A DNA stretch of 64,000 nucleotides from Olleya sp. Hel_I_94 (GCF_007827365.1 NZ_VISI01000002.1:1369001-1433000), one strand, 5' to 3'. Shown: positions 7,925-16,671, counted from the stretch's first letter. The notes: a model not told the origin generated them from the letters alone. Numbers and translations are program-made.

Positions 7925-8194
7925 ATGAAAACAAGCTATACTTACATATTAACAAATAAGTACAGAACAACATTTTATATTGGTGTAACGTCAAACTTAA
8001 ACAAAAGAACCACTGAACATCAAAAAGGAATTGGCTCTGAGTTTACAAAAAAATATGATTTGAAAGATTTGATTTATTTCGAAGAATTTACTGATATTAA
8101 TCAAGCTATAGCAAGAGAAAAGCAAATTAAAAATTGGAAAAAGGAATGGAAACTAAATTTAATTAAAGAAAAAATCCAATACTTGAAACACTAA
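7925..8194 (+). CDS. GIY-YIG superfamily small endonuclease-like protein
   Basis: 89 residues from the ATG at 7925 (MKTSYTYILTNK). An in-frame upstream ATG at 7856 exists, but the extra residues are encoded by the repeat sequence, so the downstream start is preferred. The domain begins YTYILTNKYRTTFYIGVTSN (variant GIY and YIG strands), followed by LNKRTTEHQKG (catalytic Arg region). Later REKQIKNWKKEWKLNLI is typical of the stand-alone COG2827/URI group. Function is unproven; related domains cleave DNA. It is inserted between trpB and trpA and flanked on both sides by the same palindromic repeats, which suggests a mobile or repeat-associated unit. Confidence 0.85.
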   Translation: MKTSYTYILTNKYRTTFYIGVTSNLNKRTTEHQKGIGSEFTKKYDLKDLIYFEEFTDINQAIAREKQIKNWKKEWKLNLIKEKIQYLKH

Positions 8195-8198
8195 AAAT

Positions 8199-8340
8199 AA
8201 TGAGAATCTGAAACAAGTTCAGATTGACGAAACGTAATAACAAATTAAGTCACAACCGCAACGTCATGCTGAACTCGTTTCAGTATCACACAAGAGAATA
8301 AAACACAACAAAAGGTCATACTGAACTAACTTCAGTATCC
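8199..8340 (+). repeat. Inverted CTGAACTTGTTTCAG-type repeats, right flank of the GIY-YIG gene
   Basis: Copies at 8199-8233 (minus-oriented core CTGAAACAAGTTCAG), 8261-8294 (ACGTCATGCTGAACTCGTTT onwards) and a diverged copy at 8314-8340 (GTCATACTGAACTAACTTCA). The first two match the left-flank pair at 7735-7766 and 7851-7884 base for base over most of their length. The shared CACAACC preceding the second copy of each pair also matches. Confidence 0.7.
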
Positions 8341-8367
8341 CTAAACAAAAAATAAATTCATTTAAAA

Positions 8368-9132
8368 ATGAACAGAATAAATCAAAAACTGAAAGAAGAT
8401 AAAAAGCTATTAAGCATATACTTCTCGGCAGGTTACCCAACACTTAACGACACCGTTTCAATAATACAAAACCTAGAAAAAAACGGAGTTGACATGATTG
8501 AAATCGGACTTCCGTTTAGTGATCCTTTAGCCGATGGGCCAACAATACAGGCTAGCTCTACGCAAGCATTAAAAAACGGAATGACAACAGAGACGTTATT
8601 TACCCAACTAAAAAACATTAGAAAAACGGTATCTATTCCTTTAATAATTATGGGTTATTTTAACCCTATGTTACAATATGGTGTTGAGGCGTTTTGTAAA
8701 AAATGTCAAGACATCGGAATAGATGGTTTAATTATTCCTGATTTACCAGTAGATGTTTACAACGACCAATACAAAGCTACATTTGAAAAATATGGTTTAA
8801 TAAATGTCTTTTTAATCACACCACAAACTAGCGTAGAGCGTATTAACTTTATTGACTCTATATCTAATGGCTTTATTTACATGGTAAGTAGCGCAAGTGT
8901 AACAGGAGGTAATTCTGGTTTTGGAACAGAACAGACAGAGTACTTTAAACGTATTGCAGACATGAAACTTAATAACCCTCAAATAGTAGGTTTTGGTATT
9001 TCGGACAATACAACATTTACGCAAGCCACAACATATGCCAAAGGAGCAATTATTGGAAGTGCTTTTATAAAACACTTAACCAAACACGGTAATACTAAAA
9101 TTGACACTTTTACAAATTCAATTTTAAAATAA
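8368..9132 (+). CDS. trpA: Tryptophan synthase alpha chain
   Basis: 254 residues, the TIM-barrel subunit that cleaves indole-3-glycerol phosphate to indole and G3P. Catalytic residues are Glu45 in DMIEIGLPFSDP and Asp56 in DPLADGPTIQ. Further family motifs are IIMGYFNPMLQYG, GLIIPDLPVD and VSSASVTGG. Length is slightly short but within range. It is separated from trpB by repeats and a GIY-YIG gene but in the same orientation, with no terminator obvious between, so it is probably still transcribed with the operon. A GNAT gene follows 9 bp later. Confidence 0.96.
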   Translation: MNRINQKLKEDKKLLSIYFSAGYPTLNDTVSIIQNLEKNGVDMIEIGLPFSDPLADGPTIQASSTQALKNGMTTETLFTQLKNIRKTVSIPLIIMGYFNPMLQYGVEAFCKKCQDIGIDGLIIPDLPVDVYNDQYKATFEKYGLINVFLITPQTSVERINFIDSISNGFIYMVSSASVTGGNSGFGTEQTEYFKRIADMKLNNPQIVGFGISDNTTFTQATTYAKGAIIGSAFIKHLTKHGNTKIDTFTNSILK

Positions 9133-9141
9133 AAATCAAGT

Positions 9142-9603
9142 ATGGCTGCAATTACGTTTAGAGAAGCAACTTTGGAAGACAAACCAAAATTATTACAATT
9201 TGAACAAGAATTAATTGCCTATGAGCGTCCATTTGATTCCATTTTAAAAGAAGATTGCGTGTATTATGACTTAGATTATTTAATTAAATCTAATGACGCT
9301 AAATTAATTGTTGCTACATTAAACAAACATTTAATAGCTTGTGGATACGCCAAAATTATAAAAGCAAAACCGTATCATACCATCGACAGATATACTTATA
9401 TGGGTTTTATGTATGTAGCTCCAGAATTTAGAGGTCAAGGTGTCATTCAAAATATAATCGAGCAATTAAAACAATGGTCAATTAGTTTAAATATTTTTGA
9501 AACTAGACTAGAAGTTTATAGTGATAACGAATCTGCAATAAAAGCGTATCATAAAAAAGGGTTTAAAAACAGAATGTTTGAAATGAAAATGGATCTTAAA
9601 TAA
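9142..9603 (+). CDS. GNAT-family N-acetyltransferase
   Basis: 153 residues with a GNAT fold. The acetyl-CoA pyrophosphate-binding segment is YVAPEFRGQGVIQNIIEQL (R/Q-x-x-G-x-G/A type, about residues 94-112). A C-terminal EVYSDNESAIKAYHKKGFKN (beta6-alpha4 region) follows. The acceptor substrate cannot be inferred. It begins 9 bp after trpA and may be the last gene of the trp transcript, though a metabolic link is not obvious. Function beyond acyl transfer is unknown. Confidence 0.85.
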   Translation: MAAITFREATLEDKPKLLQFEQELIAYERPFDSILKEDCVYYDLDYLIKSNDAKLIVATLNKHLIACGYAKIIKAKPYHTIDRYTYMGFMYVAPEFRGQGVIQNIIEQLKQWSISLNIFETRLEVYSDNESAIKAYHKKGFKNRMFEMKMDLK

Positions 9604-9710
9604 ACCTTTTAAGATAGTTTAACACTTACTGACAAGACTTTAACTAAGCCTTGTGAGACAACAACTTAAGTTAATAGTATCTTTACTATGAACCAAAAAA
9701 ACAATAAATT

Positions 9711-9860
9711 ATGGGAATGATAAAAGATAGAAAGAAATTTGAAACTAAGGTTAGACAAACAAATCCTACAAATCCAACTGCAAATACAAAGTTGGAAACT
9801 AATGATTTTGATATCGATAAGTCGACAATTAAAAAACAGCAAAATAAAACAAATAGCTAA
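9711..9860 (+). CDS. Small hydrophilic hypothetical protein (49 aa)
   Basis: An ORF of 49 codons starting ATGGGAATG, encoding a highly charged, Asn/Thr/Lys-rich protein (MGMIKDRKKFETKV...KTNS) with no hydrophobic segment and no recognised domain. A strong terminator begins 21 bp after the stop, and a -7-like TATCTTTA lies about 30 bp upstream, so a discrete transcript is plausible. Low-complexity composition means the coding call is tentative. An overlapping 10-codon ORF at 9688 is probably meaningless. Confidence 0.4.
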   Translation: MGMIKDRKKFETKVRQTNPTNPTANTKLETNDFDIDKSTIKKQQNKTNS

Positions 9861-9880
9861 TCCAAATTAGCCTATTTATT

Positions 9881-9918
9881 AAATGCCTATTCAGTATATT
9901 TGAATAGGCATTTTTTTA
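9881..9918 (+). terminator. Rho-independent terminator
   Basis: 13-bp perfect stem AAATGCCTATTCA (9881-9893) with TGAATAGGCATTT (9901-9913), 7-nt loop and a following T run. It ends the small transcript at 9711-9860, just before the 9928 gene. Confidence 0.88.
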
Positions 9919-9927
9919 TTCAATTTC

Positions 9928-10152
9928 ATGAAACTACTCAACGACTTCCGACTAATTATATTACTCTGTTTAACCCTAGGCTTAGCGCCTTTTTTTCCAG
10001 AACCTCATATCTGGGGAAAATTACAATGGATTGCAGGTGGTGCAAAAGGTATGCAACTTAAAGATTGGTTTGATGTACTTTTACATGGATTCCCTTGGAT
10101 ACTATTAGTTAGAGTAATAATTGTTAAATTAACAACCAAATCCAATGCTTAA
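9928..10152 (+). CDS. Small conserved-type membrane protein next to trmL
   Basis: 74 residues. An N-terminal hydrophobic segment (RLIILLCLTLGLAPFFP) and a second near the C-terminus (GFPWILLVRVIIVKL) predict two membrane passes. The intervening PHIWGKLQWIAGGAKGM-LKDWFDVLLHG stretch is amphipathic. I do not recognise a named domain. The stop overlaps the trmL start by 8 bp, indicating translational coupling. That gene-pair context, rather than similarity, is the main reason to believe it is real. Confidence 0.7.
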   Translation: MKLLNDFRLIILLCLTLGLAPFFPEPHIWGKLQWIAGGAKGMQLKDWFDVLLHGFPWILLVRVIIVKLTTKSNA

Positions 10153-10597
10153 CATTGTTTTAATAGAACCAGAAATACCAAATAACACAGGGAATATTGG
10201 CAGGTTAGCACTAGCTTCCGGAAGTACATTACACTTAGTAAAACCTTTTGGTTTTGAGCTAAGTGATAAACGTTTAAAACGTGCTGGATTAGATTACTGG
10301 AAACACTTAAACGTCGTGATGTACGACTCGGTTGATGACTTTTTTGAGACTAATAAAGACGCAGATTTTACATTTTTTTCCAGTCATGGAACAAAATCAC
10401 ATTGGGACATTCCTTTTAAGGATAATCAATTTTTAGTTTTCGGGAAAGAGTCCGTTGGACTAGGAAGCACTATAATAGAAAAGCACAAAACATCATTATA
10501 TAAAATCCCTCTGTACAGTGAGCATATAAGAAGTTTAAACTTAGCAAATTCTGTTGGGATTGTTGTATATGAAGGCTTAAGAAAACTACAAAAATAA
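10145..10597 (+). CDS. trmL: tRNA (cytidine(34)-2'-O)-methyltransferase
   Basis: 150 residues, the short SPOUT-class methyltransferase. It 2'-O-methylates the wobble nucleotide of certain tRNA-Leu species using SAM. Motifs include the N-terminal IVLIEPEIPNNTGNIGRLA, RAGLDYW, FGKESVGLG and the knot-forming C-terminal RSLNLANSVGIVVYE. The length matches TrmL/YibK, which lacks extra RNA-binding domains. It overlaps the preceding small membrane-protein gene and is followed 3 bp later by a YitT-family gene. Confidence 0.93.
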   Translation: MLNIVLIEPEIPNNTGNIGRLALASGSTLHLVKPFGFELSDKRLKRAGLDYWKHLNVVMYDSVDDFFETNKDADFTFFSSHGTKSHWDIPFKDNQFLVFGKESVGLGSTIIEKHKTSLYKIPLYSEHIRSLNLANSVGIVVYEGLRKLQK

Positions 10598-10600
10598 CTT

Positions 10601-11515
10601 ATGGATTCAAAAAAAAGTAAAATAATTAAATCACTGTCAGAATATGCTCAAATTGCACTTGGTATTATATTGGCTAGTATTGGATTAAAAGCTTTTTTAC
10701 TTCCAAACCGTTTCTTGGATGGTGGTGTAACTGGAATAGCATTATTAATAAGTAGACTAGTTGATATAAACATATCTTTATTATTAGTTGTGCTAAGTAT
10801 TCCGTTTTTAATTATTGGTTATTTTACGGTTTCAAGACGCATTATTTTAAAGTCAGTTATTAGTATAATTGGATTAGCACTATTTATTCATTTTGAAAAT
10901 TTCGAAATAATTACAGAAGATAAGTTTTTAATATCCATTTTTGGTGGTCTGTTTTTAGGAGCAGGAATTGGAATAGCCATTAGAAATGGATCTGTTTTAG
11001 ATGGATCAGAAATTTTAGGTGTTTTTATTAACGACCGATTTGGAATAAGTATTGGAAAAGTCATCCTACTTTTTAATGTCATATTGTTTACAATTACAGC
11101 TTTTGTTATTTCAAAAGAAATAGCCATGTATTCTATACTTACTTATATTGTAACTGCTAAAGTAACTGATATGGTAATTGAAGGTTTTGAAGACTTTATA
11201 GGTGTATCTATTGTATCTAAAGATTACGAAAAGATTAAAGTCGCAATTATTAAAGAGCTTGGTGCTGGAATGACCATTTACAAAGGAAAAAAAGGGTTTG
11301 TAAATAAAAATGAAAACGAAGAATTAGATATTATTCATACGATTATTAACCGTATTGATATCAAAAAAATGTACCGCATTATATCTAATATAGATGATGA
11401 TGCTTTTATTGTAGAGTTTGATGTAAACAACGTAAAAGGTGGCGTTTTAAGACGCTATTTAGATCGAAAAAAGGGAGAAAAACTAGCAAACTTTTTGTCG
11501 CAAAATCCTTTTTAA
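10601..11515 (+). CDS. YitT-family membrane protein with C-terminal DUF2179
   Basis: 304 residues. The N-terminal two thirds contain about five to six hydrophobic helices with the family motifs FLLPNRFLDGGVTGIALL and GIAIRNGSVLDGSEILG. The C-terminal soluble DUF2179 domain (about residues 215-300) includes GAGMTIYKGKKGF and FIVEFDVNNVKGG. YitT proteins are widespread inner-membrane proteins of uncertain, probably transport-related function. It probably sits in one transcript with trmL and converges with the DUF2132 gene 3 bp downstream. Confidence 0.88.
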   Translation: MDSKKSKIIKSLSEYAQIALGIILASIGLKAFLLPNRFLDGGVTGIALLISRLVDINISLLLVVLSIPFLIIGYFTVSRRIILKSVISIIGLALFIHFENFEIITEDKFLISIFGGLFLGAGIGIAIRNGSVLDGSEILGVFINDRFGISIGKVILLFNVILFTITAFVISKEIAMYSILTYIVTAKVTDMVIEGFEDFIGVSIVSKDYEKIKVAIIKELGAGMTIYKGKKGFVNKNENEELDIIHTIINRIDIKKMYRIISNIDDDAFIVEFDVNNVKGGVLRRYLDRKKGEKLANFLSQNPF

Positions 11516-11518
11516 AAA

Positions 11519-11743
11519 CTATTTATTTTTTTTCAAATAGCTTAAATACATATTTTCTACCTTAGTCCTAGCCCAAGGTGTACGACGCAAAAATTTAAGA
11601 CTAGATTTAATAGAAGGATTATCTGTAAAGCATTTAATTTTCACAACATGACCCATATATTCCCATCCATAATGTGATTGTAAATCCGTTATGATTTGTT
11701 CTAACTTAATTCCGTGTAAAGGATTATTCTTTTGTGTTTCCAC
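11519..11743 (-). CDS. VF530/DUF2132-family small protein
   Basis: 74 residues, GTG start at 11741-11743. The conserved [47 protein letters not shown] and KVENMYL blocks identify the VF530 (DUF2132) family. Members are described as DNA-binding-like small proteins, function unresolved. The start codon shares its first base with the stop of the upstream DUF6500-like gene (TAGTG), so the two were evidently translationally coupled. That upstream gene is broken here, which could reduce expression of this one. Confidence 0.85.
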   Translation of the reverse strand: METQKNNPLHGIKLEQIITDLQSHYGWEYMGHVVKIKCFTDNPSIKSSLKFLRRTPWARTKVENMYLSYLKKNK

Positions 11744-11958
11744 TAACTATTTTCTATTAAGTTTTTAATTTTGACTGCTTTTTCAAAATGATCTAATTGG
11801 TGTCTTTGTATCCACCAAGTTGCTGCCTCCATTAATAACTCTGGATTATCATTTTTATTTTAAAAAAAAGCATAAAAAGAGACACCAACAGTGTCTCCTT
11901 TTTGAGCTATTTTTTTATTACAAACTTCAATTATTCTATCTTTTAAATCAATAGTCAT
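11743..11958 (-). pseudogene. DUF6500-like gene interrupted by one in-frame stop
   Basis: Reading from ATG 11958 gives MTIDLKDRIIEVCNKKIAQK, GDTVGVSFYAFF, then TAA at 11860-11862. It then continues in the same frame as [38 protein letters not shown] to TAG at 11743-11745. The two halves together resemble the roughly 70-residue DUF6500 family as I recall it. One nonsense codon (TAA where AAA, GAA or similar is expected) interrupts it, with no frameshift. It could be a recent null mutation, a sequencing error beside the T8 tract, or a case of readthrough. Coupling to the DUF2132 gene (TAGTG) supports a real ancestral gene. Confidence 0.75.
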
Positions 11959-11971
11959 AACTTGTAATTAA

Positions 11972-13270
11972 TTAACGTCTACTGTCGTTGTTTCTGCTTT
12001 TAGTTCTTGACCTATTACGACCATCTGAATTAGATGACGTATTACTTTTAGATTTACCTTTTTCGCCTTTAGGCTTATTATTTCTAGGTTGTTGTCTTCT
12101 ATTTTGACCTGGTTTAATTGGTGCAGTTGATGCGTTTGGATCAGGCTCAAAACCTTCCAGAATCTCTACTGGTAGTTTCATACCAATTAACTTTTCTATA
12201 TCGCGTAAAAAAGTAGTTTCGTCTGCACTTACTAAACTAATGGCCTCACCATTTGCTCCTGCACGACCTGTACGACCAATACGATGTACATAATCTTCAG
12301 AGATATTAGGAATTTCAAAGTTAATTACGTGTGGTAATAAGGGTATATCTAGTCCACGTGCAGCAATATCTGTTGCTACTAATACACTAACGCTTCCGCT
12401 TTTAAAACCAGCTAAAGCTTTTGTACGTGCACCTTGACTTTTATTACCATGTATTGCAGCTGCTTTAATACCAGCTTTAATCATTTTTTCTACTAACTTA
12501 TTTGCACCATGCTTAGTACGCGTAAAAACTAATACTTGCTTCCAGTTACCATCTGTAATTAACTTAATAATTAAGTCGGTTTTTTTTCCTTTAGCTACTC
12601 TAAATATCTTTTGTGTAATTGCTTCTACAGTCGTGTTTTCTGGTGTAGCTTCAACTTGGACTGGACGATTTAAAATCCCGTTTGCTAACTTTCTAATATC
12701 TTTAGAAAACGTTGCAGAAAACATTAAGTTTTGTCTCTTATCAGGCATAAGCTTCATGACACGTTCTATATCGCGCAAAAACCCCATATCTAACATGCGA
12801 TCTGCTTCATCTAAAACAAAAATCTCGACACGTTTTAAAGACAATAATCCTTGACTTTCTAAATCAATTAAACGACCTGGAGTTGCTACTAATACATCAA
12901 CACCTTGACGGATGGTTGCTGCTTGAGGCTTTTGATTAACTCCTCCAAAAATTACTGCACTACGCAAGTTTAAAAACTCGCTATACTCTTTTACATTAGC
13001 ATAAACTTGTGCTGCTAACTCACGTGTAGGCGTTAAAATTAAAGCACGAATAGGTCTATATTTTTCTTTCGGGTTTTCCGATAGAATATGTAATAAAGGT
13101 AGTGTAAAACCAGCTGTTTTTCCTGTTCCGGTTTGGGCAGATGCTAAAACATCATGACCTTGTAATACTGGTGGAATTGCTTTTGCTTGAATTGGACTTG
13201 GTGTAGTGTACCCTTTTTTACTAATTGCTTTTAGTAAGGCTTCGGATAGGCCTAAAGATTGAAATGACAT
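11972..13270 (-). CDS. rhlE: DEAD-box RNA helicase, RhlE type
   Basis: 432 residues. The Q motif is [14 protein letters not shown] with [12 protein letters not shown]. Walker A is [10 protein letters not shown], motif Ia PTRELAAQ, motif [15 protein letters not shown] and motif III MFSATFS. The second RecA domain has [15 protein letters not shown] and [10 protein letters not shown]. The C-terminal about 55 residues are a basic, Asn/Arg/Lys-rich tail suited to RNA binding. Such helicases remodel RNA in ribosome assembly or mRNA decay, often in the cold. The assignment to the RhlE branch rests on core motifs and tail, and other DEAD-box subfamilies cannot be fully excluded. Confidence 0.9.
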   Translation of the reverse strand: MSFQSLGLSEALLKAISKKGYTTPSPIQAKAIPPVLQGHDVLASAQTGTGKTAGFTLPLLHILSENPKEKYRPIRALILTPTRELAAQVYANVKEYSEFLNLRSAVIFGGVNQKPQAATIRQGVDVLVATPGRLIDLESQGLLSLKRVEIFVLDEADRMLDMGFLRDIERVMKLMPDKRQNLMFSATFSKDIRKLANGILNRPVQVEATPENTTVEAITQKIFRVAKGKKTDLIIKLITDGNWKQVLVFTRTKHGANKLVEKMIKAGIKAAAIHGNKSQGARTKALAGFKSGSVSVLVATDIAARGLDIPLLPHVINFEIPNISEDYVHRIGRTGRAGANGEAISLVSADETTFLRDIEKLIGMKLPVEILEGFEPDPNASTAPIKPGQNRRQQPRNNKPKGEKGKSKSNTSSNSDGRNRSRTKSRNNDSRR

Positions 13271-13416
13271 AAATACTGTTTATTGAGATAAACACTATTT
13301 AGTTAGGCTACCTCTTTTAATTTAATGCAAAGGTACTGCTAAATTATGGTTTTAATATTTTTATTAGGTTTTGTTTGTGTTTTAGTGGATTTACATCGCT
13401 TAAAACAAAATCAAAA

Positions 13417-13456
13417 TAGACTTACTTTATATAAGTAAATAACAAAGTAAGTCTAT
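13417..13456 (-). terminator. Terminator downstream of mpl
   Basis: 13-bp perfect stem ATAGACTTACTTT (13417-13429) with AAAGTAAGTCTAT (13444-13456). It lies just past the minus-strand stop at 13464 and is followed on that strand by a T-rich stretch. Confidence 0.75.
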
Positions 13457-13463
13457 CTAAACT

Positions 13464-14819
13464 TTACTTTATCAATCCTTTAACCTCATCAAAATCTAAA
13501 CCACCATAATTTCCAGAACTCATTAATAACAAGGCTTTGTTATCAAAATTTTGTTTAAAAATAAAGTCTTTAAACGCTTCTGTATTAGTGTAAATAATTA
13601 AATCCTCACGTTGAAAAGCGTTGGCTATTTGCTCATGAGATACTTTATCTAATTTTTTAATTTCTACAGCATGTGGACTATAAAACACTACTGCTACATC
13701 TGCAGCATCTAATGCTCCTTTATATTCTTTTAAAAATTCGGCATTTAAACTACTATAAGTATGTAACTCTAAACAAGCCACTAACGTACGGTTTTGATAT
13801 TGCTCTTTAACAGCGTTAGTAGTCGCCTCTACTTTACTTGGTGAGTGCGCAAAATCTTTAAAAGCAACGCTAGTTTTACTTTCGGCAATTTTCTCTAAAC
13901 GTTTACTTGCGCCTTTAAAAGTAGAAATGGCTTCGTAAAAATCGTCTTCATCAATTCCCATATGTTGACAAATCCACTTAGCACCTGCTAAATTATTTAA
14001 GTTATGTTTTCCAAAAATTTCAATTGGCATTGGACCTTCAGGAGTATCTAATAACGTTTCGCCATCTTCCACTGTATATTCTGGTGTGTGGTATGCAATC
14101 TTACGTATTGGATTTACAGATGCTTCAACTACACGTTTAACCTCTGTGTCTTCTTCGTTATAATTTATGCTTCCTCCTTTTACAATACTATCTACAAAAA
14201 TGCTAAACTGCTCTACATAATTTTCATAGGTAGGAAACACGTTAATATGGTCCCATGCAATTCCGCTTAACAAAGCAATATTTGGTTTGTATAAATGAAA
14301 TTTTGGTCTCCTATCAATTGGGCTACTTAAATACTCATCACCTTCCAACACAATAAAGTCGTTATCGTCTGTTAGTTTTACCATAACATCAAACCCTTCT
14401 AATTGTGCACCAACCATGTAATCAACATCACGATCATGGTAATGCATGACGTGTAAAATCATGGATGTTATTGTGGTTTTACCATGACTTCCGCCAATAA
14501 CTACTCTAGTTTTATGTTTAGATTGTTCATACAAAAACTCTGGATAGCTATAAATTTTTAATCCTAAATCTTGTGCTTTTAGCAACTCAGGATTATCCGC
14601 TTTAGCATGCATACCTAAAACTATGGCATCCAGATTATCACTAATTTTTTCCGGAAACCAACCTAATTGTTCTGGCAATAATCCCTTTGCTGCTAATCTA
14701 GATTTAGAAGGCTCAAAAATGGTATCATCACTTCCTGTAATTTGGTAACCTTTGTTATATAATGCTAACGCTAAATTGTGCATTGCGCTTCCGCCAATAG
14801 CTATAAAATGTACTTTCAT
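13464..14819 (-). CDS. mpl: UDP-N-acetylmuramate:L-Ala-gamma-D-Glu-meso-DAP ligase
   Basis: 451 residues, a Mur-ligase-family enzyme. It reattaches the murein tripeptide recovered during wall turnover to UDP-MurNAc, so it belongs to peptidoglycan recycling. It opens with the Rossmann-like HFIAIGGSAMHNLA. It has the ATP loop GGSHGKTTITSMI (about residue 109), the EGDEYLSS acidic motif, HN-N-LAGA and FKDFAHSPSKVEATTNAV in the C-terminal domain. Unlike MurC, the overall sequence follows the Mpl pattern, including a tripeptide-specific C-terminal part. It is monocistronic, with its own terminator. Confidence 0.92.
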   Translation of the reverse strand: MKVHFIAIGGSAMHNLALALYNKGYQITGSDDTIFEPSKSRLAAKGLLPEQLGWFPEKISDNLDAIVLGMHAKADNPELLKAQDLGLKIYSYPEFLYEQSKHKTRVVIGGSHGKTTITSMILHVMHYHDRDVDYMVGAQLEGFDVMVKLTDDNDFIVLEGDEYLSSPIDRRPKFHLYKPNIALLSGIAWDHINVFPTYENYVEQFSIFVDSIVKGGSINYNEEDTEVKRVVEASVNPIRKIAYHTPEYTVEDGETLLDTPEGPMPIEIFGKHNLNNLAGAKWICQHMGIDEDDFYEAISTFKGASKRLEKIAESKTSVAFKDFAHSPSKVEATTNAVKEQYQNRTLVACLELHTYSSLNAEFLKEYKGALDAADVAVVFYSPHAVEIKKLDKVSHEQIANAFQREDLIIYTNTEAFKDFIFKQNFDNKALLLMSSGNYGGLDFDEVKGLIK

Positions 14820-14977
14820 TATCCTTATTTTGTAGAGTACTCAAAGATAGTGATTGCCAACAAAAATCACGGATTGCAAATGCCCTTTTTAATATCTTTT
14901 TTAATTACTTAGCGCAAATTAATTTGTGGTTAAATGATATTAAGGGTATTATTGTTTAATAATTTTAGATATACCAT

Positions 14978-15724
14978 ATGACTTCGGAGACGTTTAGTAC
15001 CTTGATAAATAATGATAAAGCATTACATTTACTTTTAAATGAGAATGAAATTACGGGTTTTTCAGATTTTTCAAAAATTGATTTTGCTGATGAAGCTTTT
15101 AAAACGTATATCGAAGACCAATATATTGAAAGCTTTAAAACTATTTACAATACCTATGCTGTACAATCTACTAACACTGCAAAAACAAATGCTTTTTTAA
15201 GGTCTACCCAATTTTTAGCCACAAGAAAAGTAATTGATGTTGTTGCAATCCAGTACCATCCAGAACTGGTTAAAACTTTAGACGTTTTAAAACATGCTAA
15301 AGAAACAGTAGATAAAAAGCCAGAAAACTTTAATGTTCCGTTAGTTAAAAATGCTCTAAACGTTACTATTTTAAATATCTGTAACCGTTTGGATAGCTCT
15401 GAAATTATAAAAAAAGATAAAAATCAACTTATTGCATATTGCTTATATATCTGTGATGTTTTAGAAGACATTAGTCCTAAACATTATAAAGATATTTATG
15501 TTGCTAGAGAGGATATTTTAAAATATCTTCAGAAAATAGATAGCTATTCTGCTTCAGAAAACCACATTTACTTAGCTTCAAAAAAAGGTAAAGATAACGC
15601 AACATTTAGAGGTCAAAAGCCAATATTAGAGAAAAAAGTTAAAAAACGTGGCGTTGGTTATTACGCATTAATCGCTTTAGGTATTGCCTATTTTTTATTT
15701 AAACTATTTAGACGCATGGGATAA
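14978..15724 (+). CDS. Hypothetical protein with C-terminal membrane anchor
   Basis: 248 residues, unrecognised family. The first about 220 residues are predicted soluble and mostly helical, Lys/Asp-rich, without Cys-based or nucleotide-binding motifs. The tail VGYYALIALGIAYFLFKLFRRMG is a single C-terminal transmembrane helix ending in basic residues, a tail-anchored topology with the bulk in the cytoplasm. It is divergent from mpl and converges with the TPR gene 2 bp downstream. No function can be assigned. Confidence 0.75.
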   Translation: MTSETFSTLINNDKALHLLLNENEITGFSDFSKIDFADEAFKTYIEDQYIESFKTIYNTYAVQSTNTAKTNAFLRSTQFLATRKVIDVVAIQYHPELVKTLDVLKHAKETVDKKPENFNVPLVKNALNVTILNICNRLDSSEIIKKDKNQLIAYCLYICDVLEDISPKHYKDIYVAREDILKYLQKIDSYSASENHIYLASKKGKDNATFRGQKPILEKKVKKRGVGYYALIALGIAYFLFKLFRRMG

Positions 15725-15726
15725 AT

Positions 15727-16671
15727 TTATAATCCTTGCTTAAACGTCTTAAACACATCTATACTTGGTAATTCGGCTATAGCCAAATCAATATATTTTT
15801 TAGCATTTATTACGTCTTGCTTATGCTTATATATTTGCGCTAATCTGTAATTAGCCCATGCTTTTGGAACACCATCTTTAGCCGAATAATTTTGAATATA
15901 AACTTTTAAACAACGCTCTCCTTTATCCAATTGCACGTTATAATCTGCACACACCTTACCTATTTGGTAATGCAAACTGTTGCGTTGGTGTTTTATTTGC
16001 GCAGCTTCTAAATTAGAGACTGCTTTTTCTGGTTGCTTTTCTTTTTCGTAAAGCGCTGTTAACTTATCGTAGCACGTTAAAGAGCCTCCAACCTTTATTG
16101 CTTTTAGGTAATATTCTTCTGCTAATTCTGGCTCATCGTCATATTCATAAATATAACCTTTAGCCAAATAACCATCTACCTTAGACAGATTTTCAAGCTC
16201 ATTAGCGTACTTTATAGATTTACTTTTACTTCCACCAATAATACCTGGTAATTGCATGTATAATTCTACCAAAGCCCAACGTGCTTCAATATGATTTGGA
16301 TCTAATTCTGCAGCTTTTAAAAAAGAGGATTTTACGTCTCCAATAATTCCTAAAGCAGATATTTTGCTTACAGATAAGGCTTTCATCCCTAAAGCACCTC
16401 CTAATTTATAGTGGTAGTTTGCTGTATTAGGCTTAGTATTTACTAGCTTTTTATATTCTGCAGCAGCTTCATCCCATTTTTTTTGATGACCATACGCATC
16501 ACCTAACAACTCAATAGCTTCTAGATTTGCAGAATGATAAGTTACATATGCAGATAATTCCTGTTCTGCTTTAGCAAATTGTTTACTATCAATATAGGTC
16601 TTCCCTTTCTCTATTGAGGTCTGAGCAAAAATAGTTAACGGTAATAATAAGGTTACTAAAAATGATTTCAT
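15727..16671 (-). CDS. Secreted tetratricopeptide-repeat protein
   Basis: 314 residues with a clear signal peptide (MKSFLVTLLLPLTIFAQT). The rest is a series of TPR-like helical pairs, for example KGKTYIDSKQFAKAEQELSAY, LLGDAYGHQKKWDEAAAEYKKL, AKGYIYEYDDEPELAEEYYLKAI and AQIYKHKQDVINAKKYIDLAI. TPR arrays are protein-protein scaffolds, so a periplasmic or outer-membrane-associated adaptor role is likely but undefined. The gene is divergent from the giant alpha-2-macroglobulin gene at 16846. Confidence 0.85.
   Translation of the reverse strand: MKSFLVTLLLPLTIFAQTSIEKGKTYIDSKQFAKAEQELSAYVTYHSANLEAIELLGDAYGHQKKWDEAAAEYKKLVNTKPNTANYHYKLGGALGMKALSVSKISALGIIGDVKSSFLKAAELDPNHIEARWALVELYMQLPGIIGGSKSKSIKYANELENLSKVDGYLAKGYIYEYDDEPELAEEYYLKAIKVGGSLTCYDKLTALYEKEKQPEKAVSNLEAAQIKHQRNSLHYQIGKVCADYNVQLDKGERCLKVYIQNYSAKDGVPKAWANYRLAQIYKHKQDVINAKKYIDLAIAELPSIDVFKTFKQGL

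Noticed and set aside
8812-9182. Minus-strand ORFs opposite trpA
   Set aside because: Shadow frames of a clearly coding gene, with no domain features.
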